A DNA stretch of 35,498 nucleotides from Planctomycetota bacterium (GTDB taxonomy: Bacteria > Planctomycetota > Phycisphaerae > UBA1845 > UTPLA1), in NCBI GenBank assembly GCA_016712275.1, contig JADJRI010000058.1, positions 1-35,498 on the forward strand. Reading direction: 5' to 3'. The position numbers were made by a program, and so were the translations under genes. Under the pieces are notes generated by a model. The model had not been told where the DNA came from. It saw nothing but the letters and a program-made list of their open reading frames with translations, and searched no databases. Positions 25,820-34,548 of the stretch are shown piece by piece (within the stretch, counting starts at the first letter, position 1; every line of letters starts with the position of its first letter).

Positions 25820-28800
25820 TCACTGCGTGAGCAGCAGGTTTACGAAGGCCTGCACATCGCGACCGTCAACGCTGCCGTCCTGGTTGACGTCGGCGGCGCA
25901 ATGCTGGTCGCCGCTCGCGCCCGAATCATCTAGCAGGAATGCCGTCAGGCTGTCGGCGTCCAACACATCGACCAAACCATTTGCGTCCACGTCGCCGATT
26001 TGCAGGGTGCCGCAAGGTCCATCGCAGATATCAGGGACGCCATTCCCATTGTCGTCGGGACCGTCGCTCTGCGATTCGTAGGCCCCCATGTCGAGGTAGG
26101 TCACGCTGCCGACGCCGGTGTCGTCGATACAGGAATCCACCGTTCGGGTCGCGCCAGCGAGGTCCGTCGCACCGCCGCCAACTGCCACATAGACGTCGTA
26201 ATCTGCCGCATCAAGGCCCAACGACCCAGGCGCGAGCCGATAGTCACCATTGGCGGCGTCAACAATCGTCGGCACGCCATCGATGTTGGTCCCGGTCGCA
26301 CCGGCGTACACGCTGGTGGAGATGGTGATGTCGCCCGAGAACACCGGCGCGTCGGCATGAAAAACGTTGTTGCCGGCGGTGATCGATCCATTGCTCTGGG
26401 CCTGAAGGATTCGCTGATCGAGCTGATCGACAAAGGTGCAATTGAGAAGATTCACGGTACTCTGGTAAGCCAGCACCGTCGTTGCCGCACCTCCGTTTCC
26501 ATGAAACAGGCAATTGATCAAGGTCATCGACGCGCCGAAACTCGCGCCGATCGCGGAAGAATCCCGCCCTGACGTGTTGTCGGCAAAAGCGCATGCTTCG
26601 AGTCGCGCGGCAGCGCCCGTGATCTCCAATGCTCCGTCGCGATGGGGACCCGCGTCATTGCCTTTGAAAATGCAATGCCGAAAAGTCGTGCTTGAACTGG
26701 ATTCCACGGACACAACGCCGCCGTTTCCGCTGTTCGCGACGCCGTTTTGAATGGAGATATTCTCCAGGACACTTGCATCACCGTTCTCCATGGTGAAGAT
26801 GACGCCCGGCACATGATCACCATCGATAACAGTCGATTCAGCGCCCTGGCCTCGAAGGGTCACGCTCTTGTTGTGAAGCACAATACCGCGTTCGAGAATC
26901 GTACACGCTCCCAATTCGATCACATCGCCGGGCGCTGACGCATCAATTGCCGCCTGAATCGTCTGGTGGTACGTTCCTTGCGTGATGTTGACCACGTTCG
27001 GCGCGTCGGGACACGAATCGCAGGCATCGCCGATACCGTCGCCCAGGCCCTGCACCATCAACGTTTGAATCTCACTCTCCGACAGCGCCTTGTTGAAGAT
27101 TCCCAGCTCATCCATGAGGCCTTCGTATCGCTCACCGGACAGACTGCCAAGCAACACACCCCCTCCTGTCGCGTCGATCGGGGCGGTCACGGTGCCTTGA
27201 AAGTCATACGCCGCGGCCTCCTCGCCGTTGATGAAGATCCGTAGCAGGCCGTCGCCCAGTCCATCCCAGACTGCGGCGAGGTGGGTCCACTTGTCTGCAT
27301 TGATCAGAACATTCGCCTGTGATCCCGTCAGCACACCGCCCTTGCGGACATAGAAGTGAGGCTTGCGGTTCTGGAGACGGAAGACATAAGTCGGACCGCC
27401 GCGCGTCAGCAAACGACTTATCGTAACCGGGAACGCGCTGGGCTTGATCCACAGACTGATGGTGAGTTGGTCCGTCAGGTCGAAATCGGCGGACCCCGGA
27501 ACGCTCATGGACGAACCCCCGGTGGGAAACTCAACCGCCGAGCCGTGGCGTCCGGCCGCGCTCCAGCCGACTGTGGTCGAATTGCCGGTGTGTCCGCCGA
27601 CCACGTCTCCTGCCGTGGTACCACCGTTCTCGTCGAAGTGCCACGCCGCGACCGGCGACAACGACGTATTAGGGCCTTCGCCGTCGAGTTGGTCCGGGTT
27701 GAACGTATTCAGGCAGTTGTCGCAACCGTCCGGTATGCCGTCAGCGTCGGCATCCAAGTTGTCATCCGAGCCGGCGCACAGATCGCATCCGTCGGAAATG
27801 CCGTCCGCGTCGGCATCGAGATTGTCATCGAACCCTGGGCAGCCATCGCACACGTCTGCCACGCCGTCGGAATCGGAATCCGGCCCGTCGGATTGCGTTT
27901 CATAGGCGCCGATATCGAGATAGGAGACTGCGCCTGATCCACTATTCACCCGGCATGTGTCAACGGCTCGCAAGTCCCCATTCAAATCCGAGGAATCCCC
28001 GCCGGCCGCAACGTACGCGTCGTAACTCGCCGCGTCGATGCCCGGTGTACCCGGCGCGAGGTGGTAATCCCCGTTGGCTTCGTCGACAAATGCTGGTGCT
28101 GCGTTGATGTTATTGCCCGATGCGTTGTTAAAGAGGCACCACGATCTGTTAATCGAGCCACCATTTGCCCAAACCGCGCCTCTAATCACAGAGTTCACAA
28201 CCTGAACCGAGCCCGTGTAGCAAAAGATCGACACGCCGTAGTTCGTTCCTGTCGCGGAGATCGTCGAATTGACGACTGAGGAAGCATCCTCGAGATGCAG
28301 TACGGTATAGGTCGCGTTGTCGGCTAAGAGGCACTGAATCAGCTTAGCCGTTGCAGGGCTTGGGGCGCTGAGACATGTGTATGCGTCATGACCGCCGGAG
28401 AAGCGACACTGACTGAATATCGGGTTTGCATTGCCTCCCGAGATTCGAACATGAGCCACCCCGTTATTCCCGCCGGGTCCCCCGTTATCAACAAAGTTCA
28501 CTCGGCGAAATGTGGGTGACGTGCTGCTAATCCGTACGGCGCCACCACCGTCGATCTGGGTATTCACGCCGTTGCGCAGAGTAAGATCGGAGATGATCGT
28601 GGCATTGGTTTGCCCGCCATTCAAGAGTTGAAAGATCGCCTTGTTGTCCGTCCCGCCGCCGCCATCGATGATCGTAAGGTCACGACCCGCACCTTGGATC
28701 GTGAGGTTGACTCCATTTGGAAATGTGATGTTGTCCTCGTAAAAAGTGCATTCACCAAGTTCAATCACATGGCCAGATGAGGCGGCGTTAATTGCGTCTT

Positions 28801-29410
28801 GTATCGTGGGGTAGTAGATACCTAGCGATGCATTGTAGACATTGGGCGAGTTCGGGCATGGATCGACGTCATCCAGAATTCCATCGCCGTCGGCATCGGG
28901 CGGGGTAATGACACCCCCGATCGTGACGGAGCCGGTCCAAGACGCACCCGGTGACGGCTCCCAGCCATTCTTGAGGATCACCCGGTAAATGCCCGGTCCG
29001 CCGGCAAGCCCGAACGAGCCCAAATTGACTGGACCGTGTGTTCGAACGCCGTTGTTTTCGCTGCGCCAACTGCCGGCAAATACGCCTGCGTTGGCGAATG
29101 TGATCCCGTCATATCCGTCCAGCGACAGGCCCTCGCCGCCAAACTCAATCGCGGCCCCATTGGGCGCAACGATGCCCACGATCAGGTCACTGGCGTACAC
29201 GAAATTGCCAAGATTGTTGAAGGTCACGCTGATCGAGAAGTTGGTGACCGAACCCTGGCCCTCCACCGCGGATTCCGAAGTTGCGCCGGCTGGCCCGCTT
29301 AGACTCACCGGCACGTTCAAGTCGGCACGGGCGGCAGCGCACAATCCGGCGACGGCGACCACGACAAGTAGTTGCAATGGGATACGACGGCGCACGTTCC
29401 TGGCATTCAT
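25820..29410 (-). CDS. Secreted multidomain protein: P-domain-like, two beta-helices, LamG-like, dockerin-like
   Basis: The frame is open further upstream, but the ATG at 29410 has AGAGGAAA about nine bases before it and starts a signal peptide (IPLQLLVVVAVAGLCAAARA), giving 1196 residues. In order: a beta-sandwich resembling the proprotein-convertase P domain (about 30-150), a thrombospondin-3-like motif (DADGDGILDDVDPC), a parallel beta-helix (about 200-480), two more thrombospondin-3 motifs (about 510-565), a LamG/concanavalin-like domain (about 590-780, ending MDELGIFNKALSE), a second beta-helix (about 810-1100) and a dockerin-like pair (DVDANGLVDVLDADSLTAF, DVNQDGSVDGRDVQAFVNLL). Both beta-helix halves end in YLD(I/M)GAYE(T/S)QSDGPD, so they arose by duplication. 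Intact over 3.6 kb. A carbohydrate-binding or -cleaving role is plausible but unproven. Confidence 0.85.
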   Translation of the reverse strand: MNARNVRRRIPLQLLVVVAVAGLCAAARADLNVPVSLSGPAGATSESAVEGQGSVTNFSISVTFNNLGNFVYASDLIVGIVAPNGAAIEFGGEGLSLDGYDGITFANAGVFAGSWRSENNGVRTHGPVNLGSFGLAGGPGIYRVILKNGWEPSPGASWTGSVTIGGVITPPDADGDGILDDVDPCPNSPNVYNASLGIYYPTIQDAINAASSGHVIELGECTFYEDNITFPNGVNLTIQGAGRDLTIIDGGGGTDNKAIFQLLNGGQTNATIISDLTLRNGVNTQIDGGGAVRISSTSPTFRRVNFVDNGGPGGNNGVAHVRISGGNANPIFSQCRFSGGHDAYTCLSAPSPATAKLIQCLLADNATYTVLHLEDASSVVNSTISATGTNYGVSIFCYTGSVQVVNSVIRGAVWANGGSINRSWCLFNNASGNNINAAPAFVDEANGDYHLAPGTPGIDAASYDAYVAAGGDSSDLNGDLRAVDTCRVNSGSGAVSYLDIGAYETQSDGPDSDSDGVADVCDGCPGFDDNLDADADGISDGCDLCAGSDDNLDADADGIPDGCDNCLNTFNPDQLDGEGPNTSLSPVAAWHFDENGGTTAGDVVGGHTGNSTTVGWSAAGRHGSAVEFPTGGSSMSVPGSADFDLTDQLTISLWIKPSAFPVTISRLLTRGGPTYVFRLQNRKPHFYVRKGGVLTGSQANVLINADKWTHLAAVWDGLGDGLLRIFINGEEAAAYDFQGTVTAPIDATGGGVLLGSLSGERYEGLMDELGIFNKALSESEIQTLMVQGLGDGIGDACDSCPDAPNVVNITQGTYHQTIQAAIDASAPGDVIELGACTILERGIVLHNKSVTLRGQGAESTVIDGDHVPGVIFTMENGDASVLENISIQNGVANSGNGGVVSVESSSSTTFRHCIFKGNDAGPHRDGALEITGAAARLEACAFADNTSGRDSSAIGASFGASMTLINCLFHGNGGAATTVLAYQSTVNLLNCTFVDQLDQRILQAQSNGSITAGNNVFHADAPVFSGDITISTSVYAGATGTNIDGVPTIVDAANGDYRLAPGSLGLDAADYDVYVAVGGGATDLAGATRTVDSCIDDTGVGSVTYLDMGAYESQSDGPDDNGNGVPDICDGPCGTLQIGDVDANGLVDVLDADSLTAFLLDDSGASGDQHCAADVNQDGSVDGRDVQAFVNLLLTQ

Positions 29411-29500
29411 CGGTGATTTCCTCTTCCTTAGGCCTTTCAGGCAATCTGCCATCAAGGCAGCGTTCGATTGGGCGGACACAACGTCCCACGCTCCACTGAA

Positions 29501-29529
29501 CAAACGAGCGAGCGTCCAAGACCCCGTAA
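29501..29529 (-). promoter_or_regulatory. Shared ECF-type promoter element, copy 3
   Basis: Minus strand: TTACGG, 15 bases, CTCGTTTG, 90 bases before the ATG at 29410. It lies between that gene and the divergent ECF sigma gene at 29670, so the putative regulator and one target flank it. Confidence 0.7.
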
Positions 29530-29669
29530 TAGAAACTCCAAGAAGAATGACGAGTGACCGCAAACTACGGTCATTGCGCGGGTTGCGCAGTCAGTCCGGC
29601 CTGCGAAATGATGCGCGACAGACGAAGATGCTACGTCGATCGCGCCCGGCTCGGGTACAATCGCGACGA

Positions 29670-30227
29670 ATGGAATCCGAAGCCACAACACTGTTGCGAC
29701 GCATCAGCGACGGCGATCGCGACGCCGCTAACGATTTGCTTCCACTCGTCTACGCCGATCTGCGAGAACGCGCCAGCCTGTACTTCCGCAACCAGCCCGC
29801 CGACCACACCCTTCAGCCAACGGCCTTGGTTCACGAGGCCTACCTGAAACTGATCGATTCCCGCGACGCGAAATGGCACGACCGCACCCATTTCTGCGCC
29901 GTGGCCGCGACGGCCATGCGGCAGATCCTGATCGACCACGCCCGCCGTCGAAAGCTCGCACACGACGCCCGAAACTCGCCAATGACCAAGCTGAACGATA
30001 CTTCCGAAGACTGGACCCTCGACCTGCTCGACCTCGACGAAGCCCTGAGCTCGCTTGCCGCGCTGGACGAGCGCCACGCGCGCATCGTCGAATTGCGATT
30101 CTTCGGATCGCTCAGCATCGAACAAACCGCCGAGGTGCTCGGTGTCTCGGATTCAACAATTGAAAAAGAATGGCGCAAAGTTCGGGCGTGGCTGATTCAA
30201 CAGTTGAAGCGAGAGACAGCCGATTAA
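29670..30227 (+). CDS. ECF-type RNA polymerase sigma factor (TIGR02999-like)
   Basis: A 185-residue protein from the ATG at 29670. Region 2 is about residues 5-80 (LLPLVYADLRERASLYF, HEAYLKLI), followed by RTHFCAVAATAMRQILIDHA, a signature of the TIGR02999 group. Region 4 is about 125-180 (LDERHARIVELRFFGSLSIE, VSDSTIEKEWRKVRAWL). These sigma factors direct RNA polymerase to specific promoters; in planctomycetes they often accompany TPR-containing serine/threonine kinases, as here, although a 3.6-kb gene now lies between. No anti-sigma gene is seen. A TACAAT box at 29656-29661 ends 8 bases before the ATG, so a leaderless transcript is possible. The frame is open far upstream, but that part is antisense to the neighbouring gene. 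Confidence 0.9.
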   Translation: MESEATTLLRRISDGDRDAANDLLPLVYADLRERASLYFRNQPADHTLQPTALVHEAYLKLIDSRDAKWHDRTHFCAVAATAMRQILIDHARRRKLAHDARNSPMTKLNDTSEDWTLDLLDLDEALSSLAALDERHARIVELRFFGSLSIEQTAEVLGVSDSTIEKEWRKVRAWLIQQLKRETAD

Positions 30228-30858
30228 TGCCTTACTTACTTGAGTGCCGTGTATTTGCAATTCGCCGAAGGTCGCAACGCCGCATGGAGTGCTTTCAAGA
30301 AGACTGAAGTGGCGATTCGATTGAGGGACCGTAATCTCAGATCTCACACTGCATCTCAATTGACCAAATCTCGATTAAGCGAATAACTCTTGTAGTGCCC
30401 CATTAGAATAATAAATTCGATTCACAGAATTTTGGTGTACACCTATGAGGATGTGACCAACTTGCCTGAGTTGGTCACAAAGCTGCTCAGTCGCCAACGA
30501 GCAACCTGTTGCGATTCAGACTGATTCTGACCACGTCACCGCTAGTAAACCACAAGACTGGCCGAAAACACATTTGTATGCTCGTACGAAACATACAGTT
30601 AGGGGCAGGCTTTGCGATTTCTAGGCCGGATGTCGCGGTTTTGAATCCTGTTGATCGCAATTGCTTCAGTTGGTCGGTACTCGACCGCCGGGTATGGACC
30701 TTGACGCTGCTTAAGCCGGTATGGGAGGGCACAAGGCAAGACCAATGAGCGGCCAGTTCCGCTTAGATCAGCCGGACCCAAGTTATCCTGAAATCCATGC
30801 CCGTAATCGCAGACTTGGACTTTCGGACAATGGAAGTCTATCTGGAGCCGGCAACTGG
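30228..30858. other. Gene-free region with a palindrome and a perfect hairpin
   Basis: About 630 bases. The weak open frame at 30509-30748 has a TTG start, no ribosome binding site and no recognisable product. The region contains GGTGTACACC (30434-30443), a perfect 10-base palindrome, and a perfect hairpin at 30452-30479. It separates the sigma gene from the accessory region. Confidence 0.5.
30452..30479. repeat. Perfect 11-bp hairpin
   Basis: Arms TGTGACCAACT and AGTTGGTCACA around the loop TGCCTG. There is no T run on either side. With the palindrome GGTGTACACC eight bases before it, it could be an operator pair, a boundary mark or a terminator without T run. Confidence 0.55.
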
Positions 30859-31807
30859 CTACTCACCAATCAGCTGCGGCTTGGCGAGTGACGAGAATCC
30901 ATCCTGGCCGACAATGACACGTTGCTCACCATAGACCCCTCGAATCTCCATGAGCCGTTCCCGCTGCCACCCCGGATCCAGTAGTTCGGGATGCGTTTGG
31001 CGGAGGTACTCAATGAACCTGGCTGGCGTGTTGGCTGACGGCGTGCCCCTTCTTGAGGAATAGCACCGTGATGTAGGCGACTCCCATGTTCTTGAACCGT
31101 GATAACGTACCGGACAGATCATGCCAAAGGCCGAATGGGCTGAGTGTAACGACCACGCACAGGCCATGCTGGCGAAGATTGCACACGGTCTGCACACGCT
31201 GCTCGAACAATGGCGTGGCTCGTTCCCACGATCGAATCTGGTCGTTTCGATCAGTACCAATGCTGAAGCTTATGACAATGGCGGGGCCCCGATCCGATGG
31301 CTGGTACGACTCCTCGTACTCAGCCATCAATTCGACATCCCGGTCCGCCCGGAATCTCGATTGGATCGCGATTCGGCGTGGTCGAATATGGGCGGGAACA
31401 TCGCACAGCACGCGCCATATATCCCGACTTACTGTCGGCGGCGATGCATATGGATCGGTGACGCCGCTCCAGTACAGCGTTTTATCGGCCAAGTCTCCTT
31501 TGTTCAGATGACGACTCAGTTTTCCGGCGGCATCCAGCTTGTCTCGAACGACAAAGCCCCATTGTGATCCACCGGGCCCGCGAACGTCCTTGGGGGTCAG
31601 GCGAGGGCCATTGGGAACGTAACAGAACAGGCAGCCGCCCGGGCAGCCGACCTGAAGCTGCATAGTCCAATCGAATCCGCACATGAAGCCGCGCGACGCG
31701 CTGAGAATGTCAGCGTTACTCTCCTCGTGACGGATCGTCGCCGGCGGTTCAGCGTTGTGGATGATCTGATACGTCAGGTCAAAGGACCTTTCTGCATTGA
31801 TGTTCAT
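30859..31807 (-). CDS. Radical SAM protein (frameshift near the C-terminus)
   Basis: The ATG at 31807 starts MNINAERSFDLTY. Cys55, Cys59 and Cys62 (VGCPGGCLFCYVPNGP) form the CX3CX2C cluster-binding motif of radical SAM enzymes; such proteins hold a 4Fe-4S cluster and cleave S-adenosylmethionine. Later segments (LYWSGVTDPYASPPTVSRDI, IAIQSRFRADRDVELM) fit a spore-photoproduct-lyase-like subgroup, which I name with low confidence. The frame ends early at 31010. Dropping one C near 31043 restores KKGTPSANTPARFIEYLRQT and continues to a TAG at 30859-30861. The 114-residue gene lies 65 bases upstream on the same strand. The substrate is unknown. Confidence 0.75.
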
Positions 31808-31872
31808 AGAACCACTTCTTGGCACTCAGCCCATTTATCAAGTACGCCAAGGGAGTACAGGTTCTCAGGCTA

Positions 31873-32217
31873 TCAGTTTGTTCCAAATCGCCTGAGTCGC
31901 ATCGATCCTTCTCCCCCGGATGGGTCTTGGGCTTGCGATGGGGAATCGGAATCGTTCTGTTTATCACCGCGCTCAAGGCACTTCAGTGCAAGAAATACGT
32001 GTACATCGCGCATAAGGCAATTGAATGCATGCTGACGCACATCTTCATCTGCAAGTTGAGTCACCTCAGGGATCATGCCCAGCAACGCGTCCACGATGGG
32101 TATTTCCCGTCGTGCCGCATCCAGGAGTGACTTGGCCTTATTGGCGTCCTTAAGCTGCTGGCCGATACGGCGATGATGTTCGTTGAACGCGTAGAAGGTG
32201 ATATTTCGCAGTTCCAT
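31873..32217 (-). CDS. Unrecognised 114-residue protein paired with the radical SAM gene
   Basis: The ATG at 32217 is preceded by AAAGGAG at ideal distance, so this is a real gene. The protein is helical and charged at the start (YAFNEHHRRIGQQLKDANKA), with a Cys-containing helix (AFNCLMRDVHVFLALKCLER) and a disordered acidic tail (NDSDSPSQAQDPSGGEG). No signal peptide or membrane helix. It is probably co-transcribed with the radical SAM gene 65 bases downstream, so it could be its partner or substrate carrier; this is inference. The divergent micro-ORF starts 184 bases away. Confidence 0.65.
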   Translation of the reverse strand: MELRNITFYAFNEHHRRIGQQLKDANKAKSLLDAARREIPIVDALLGMIPEVTQLADEDVRQHAFNCLMRDVHVFLALKCLERGDKQNDSDSPSQAQDPSGGEGSMRLRRFGTN

Positions 32218-32340
32218 GTCTAATTCTCCTTTGTTTTCTTGATGCCCACTATGGGCTTCAATGGATTTGAGTCTACCCTGGTGTTCGCTTGATTTACTGA
32301 CGTGCCTATGACGAACAGCGGATACTCGGTTTCATAGGGA

Positions 32341-32372
32341 GCAAGCTCAGCTACTTCTTGAGCTGAGCTTGC
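32341..32372. promoter_or_regulatory. Perfect 12-bp inverted repeat between divergent genes
   Basis: Arms GCAAGCTCAGCT and AGCTGAGCTTGC around the loop ACTTCTTG. It lies between the divergent starts at 32217 and 32402, 29 bases before the latter. It may be an operator for a repressor or a leader hairpin that controls the micro-ORF/ArdC transcript. Confidence 0.6.
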
Positions 32373-32401
32373 CACGAAAGGCAGCCGGGGAGGAACGAGC
32401 G

Positions 32402-32527
32402 ATGGTAGATGAGAAACGACAACGAAATGAGGAAGCGTTGAATGCAATCGAGATGGCATGGCTAACGAGACGCGAGAGGGTACTCCGACAAATTCTGAAG
32501 CAGGCAGATGGCCGCAAAGGTCAATAA
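32402..32527 (+). CDS. 41-residue micro-ORF overlapping the ArdC-like gene
   Basis: The ATG at 32402 follows GGGGAGGA at about eight bases. The product is a highly charged helix (EKRQRNEEALNAIEMAWLTR followed by RERVLRQILKQADGRKGQ), ending at 32525-32527. It overlaps the ArdC-like start (32508) by 20 bases in another frame, a layout that suggests translational coupling. It is too short for family recognition. It might be a partner, a leader peptide, or a short DNA-binding protein. Confidence 0.5.
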   Translation: MVDEKRQRNEEALNAIEMAWLTRRERVLRQILKQADGRKGQ

Positions 32528-33352
32528 AATACGTGAGGCGATAAGCAAGGAGGAAACAAAAAAGAAGGTGGACGAGGCCCTTTCAAGACTGGCAGAGGCG
32601 CTGGACCAGGGCAGGAGCGAAACGCTGACGGCGTACCTCAAAGCGCTGGGACGGTTCCATCGGTATTCGCTTGGGAACACACTCATAATTTCGATGTGGT
32701 GTCCCGAGGCCACCCATGTCGCCGGCTTCCAGACGTGGAAGCAGTTTGGGAGAAGGGTGAAGCGCGGCGAAAAGGGCATTCCGATTATGGGCGTCGGATT
32801 AGTGCCTGGCGGCGGGATCGCGAGAAACAGCTTGAAGATGACGATGTGGTGGCCTTTCGCAGTGCGTACGTCTTCGATATTTCGCAGACAGAGGGACGGA
32901 CCTGCCGGCGTTTTCACGTGTGAATGGGAATCCTGAGGGCCGGCTTGACCTTCTGCGGCGTGAAGTGGATCGCCGCGGGATTGTCCTGAGTTATTCCGAC
33001 GATCTCAGTGGCGCTGAAGGATTTCCAGAGGTGGTCAGATATTGCTGCAGCGGCAGCTGTCGCCGGCGGAAGAATTTACGACGCTGGTGCATGAACTTGC
33101 CCACGAACGGCTCCATCACTCGGATGGCGCAACAAAGGATCGCACAACGCGCGAGACCGAAGCGGAGGCAGTGGCATTCGTGGGGTGTGCGAGGCCGTGG
33201 GGCTGGAGACAAACACGGCGTCGCGGGATTATATACAGCTCTATCATGGGGACCGGGTGACGCTGATGGCGAGCCTCGCGCGAATTCGGGAGACAGCGCG
33301 AGAGATTATCGATGCGGTTGAGATTCAGGCGCCGCGTGCAATGGCGGCGTGA
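32508..33352 (+). pseudogene. ArdC-like antirestriction protein with HExxH-type metallopeptidase, frame broken four times
   Basis: The ATG at 32508 opens an ArdC N-terminal (ssDNA-binding) domain: YLKALGRFHRYSLGNTLIIS and GFQTWKQFGRRVKRGEKGIP. Continuing in other frames: REKQLEDDDVVAFRSAYVFD, then GTDLPAFSRVNGNPEGRLDL, then the zinc peptidase motif TTLVHELAHERLHH, then VCEAVGLETNTASRDYIQLY to the stop at 33350-33352. Each of the four shifts (near 32800, 32893, 33025 and 33190) is in the same direction and fits one lost base. ArdC-family proteins are carried by plasmids and conjugative elements and help incoming DNA escape restriction. As written it is inactive, unless the losses are sequencing errors. 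Confidence 0.8.
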
Positions 33353-33424
33353 ATGAGCACCGGCGGGAAGCGCTGCGGGCTTCAAGGTTAGCGCTGAAAC
33401 GCTTGTTGTTGTTTGTAAATGAAA

Positions 33425-33453
33425 GAACCCGCCGGCGCTGGGCTGGCGGGTTC
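33425..33453 (-). terminator. Terminator of the FHA/VWA operon
   Basis: Perfect arms GAACCCGCC and GGCGGGTTC with an 11-base loop. On the minus strand it is followed by TTTCATTT and lies 33 bases after the stop of the last operon gene (33486). The converging ArdC-like gene ends 73 bases away and may also use it. Confidence 0.75.
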
Positions 33454-33485
33454 CCCCATCGTGTCCAAACCTGTGGTCGCATCCA

Positions 33486-33765
33486 TCACTCGGTGTCGTC
33501 GCCGTTTTCACCGCCACGGATCATGGCGTGTTCGAATGCGAGATCGCCGAGCATGCGAATGCCGGGCCATTCGCTGGCAAAAAGGTTGATTTCGAAGCGG
33601 CGCCACTCGCCTGTCTTCGCATCCTTAAAGCTCTTTTGAAGCTTGATGCTCGTTCGCTGAATGGTCCGGCCGCCTTCGCCGATCTCGTCGCGAGACCAGA
33701 GGGCCACGGAGAGGCCGCCGCCGTGCGCGCTCAAAGTCAGGACGGTTGTTGGAATGTTCACTCAT
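33486..33765 (-). CDS. Small unrecognised protein, last gene of the FHA/VWA operon
   Basis: About 91 residues, beta-rich and then helical (GGGLSVALWSRDEI, KLQKSFKDAKTGEWRRFEIN, LFASEWPGIRMLGDLAFEHA). The visible frame starts at a GTG (33761). However, the AAGGAG site fits the ATG at 33765, which overlaps the previous stop (ATGAGTGA) but is in another frame, giving MSEHSNN. So the true start is probably 33765 and one more indel lies near 33745. Its N-terminal SVALW and KTGEW pattern resembles small proteins found on planctomycete mobile elements; the likeness is impressionistic. Confidence 0.55.
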
Positions 33766-34243
33766 GGGATTCTCCTTTCTGTTGAGAACTACGTGGTTTA
33801 TTAGAGAACGAAGTGGAAACCAGAAGATGTCTTCGAAGGAACACGAGGGATAGAACCAGAAGGGCGGCCATGATTGCCGACTTCAAATGGAAACCAACCT
33901 GCAACGTCGAAACACCCGCAGCGATTCCGACCAGCGCGAGATAGACCAGCCAGAACCGGATCGCCAAATGCAGCCCAATCCTTGAATCGAGCGATGCTTC
34001 GCAAGTGGGTAGTACGGCATGTCTATGACGATACCGGCCGGACCGGCGACGTACGCCATCCCAACCAGTAGATGCCGAGCATGAGGCAAAAACTGCATTG
34101 GGTCCAATTCGAGCCTGGAGAAGGAGAGGTGCCGTGAGCAAGACCAAGCCGTACGCGCTGATTAAAGCGCGAAAAGGTCGACGTGTTACCGTGGGACCAG
34201 CGGTTTGAATATCGGGTGCGTCTTTCGCATTGGACTTGCCCAT
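33758..34243 (-). CDS. Membrane protein of the FHA/VWA operon
   Basis: The ATG at 34243 has AAGGAG about ten bases upstream. The N-terminal part is cytoplasmic (MGKSNAKDAPDIQTAG), followed by hydrophobic segments (ALISAYGLVLLTAPLLL; FWLVYLALVGIAAGVSTL; SAIMAALLVLSLVFL). The middle (about 34000-34095) reads as basic, non-membrane sequence in this frame, while a neighbouring frame gives a hydrophobic one (HLLVGMAYVAGPAGIVIDM). Two compensating indels may therefore hide there. It starts two bases after the stop of the upstream gene and its stop overlaps the start of the downstream gene, so translation is coupled. Family unknown. Confidence 0.55.
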   Translation of the reverse strand: MGKSNAKDAPDIQTAGPTVTRRPFRALISAYGLVLLTAPLLLQARIGPNAVFASCSASTGWDGVRRRSGRYRHRHAVLPTCEASLDSRIGLHLAIRFWLVYLALVGIAAGVSTLQVGFHLKSAIMAALLVLSLVFLRRHLLVSTSFSNKPRSSQQKGESHE

Positions 34244-34245
34244 GG

Positions 34246-34548
34246 CTACATGCTCCTTAGTAGAGCGCCCACAAGAATGTTGCGGACAAAGTGTGAAGCG
34301 ATCAGCAGCGCCACGCCGGTTGTCTTCTGGGAGATTCCGGGCCAACAAAGTGCTGCCCGGCGATGCAGTCCCATCACTACTCCGTCGGTCATCGCGGCGA
34401 TCGCGGGATAAACCCTGCCGGCCCATGCACCCCCAATGACTTCCAGCGCAAGTCGCGCCATGAGTAGCGCGTTCCCTGTATCCAGTACCCAAATGACGAG
34501 TCCCAGCGGCTGCTTAAGTAAGTCATGTGTAACGTACATTTTATTCAT
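34246..34548 (-). CDS. Small membrane protein, possibly YggT-like
   Basis: A 100-residue protein whose ATG overlaps the stop of the VWA gene by four bases (ATGA). Two hydrophobic regions (LLKQPLGLVIWVLDTGNALLMA and TTGVALLIASHFVRNILVGA) flank a loop with AAMTDGVVMGLHRRA. The order membrane segment, TDxxxxxxRR loop, membrane segment recalls YggT proteins, which are small and of uncertain function. The likeness is weak. It is tightly spaced within the operon, so it probably acts with the VWA and FHA proteins at the membrane. Confidence 0.55.
   Translation of the reverse strand: MNKMYVTHDLLKQPLGLVIWVLDTGNALLMARLALEVIGGAWAGRVYPAIAAMTDGVVMGLHRRAALCWPGISQKTTGVALLIASHFVRNILVGALLRSM

Noticed and set aside
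28989..29669. Upstream extension of the sigma factor frame
   Set aside because: It is antisense to the beta-helix gene, and family members start at the MESEAT-like position (29670).
30509..30748. 79-residue open frame between the sigma and radical SAM genes
   Set aside because: TTG start, no ribosome binding site, no recognisable domain, and an equally long frame on the other strand.
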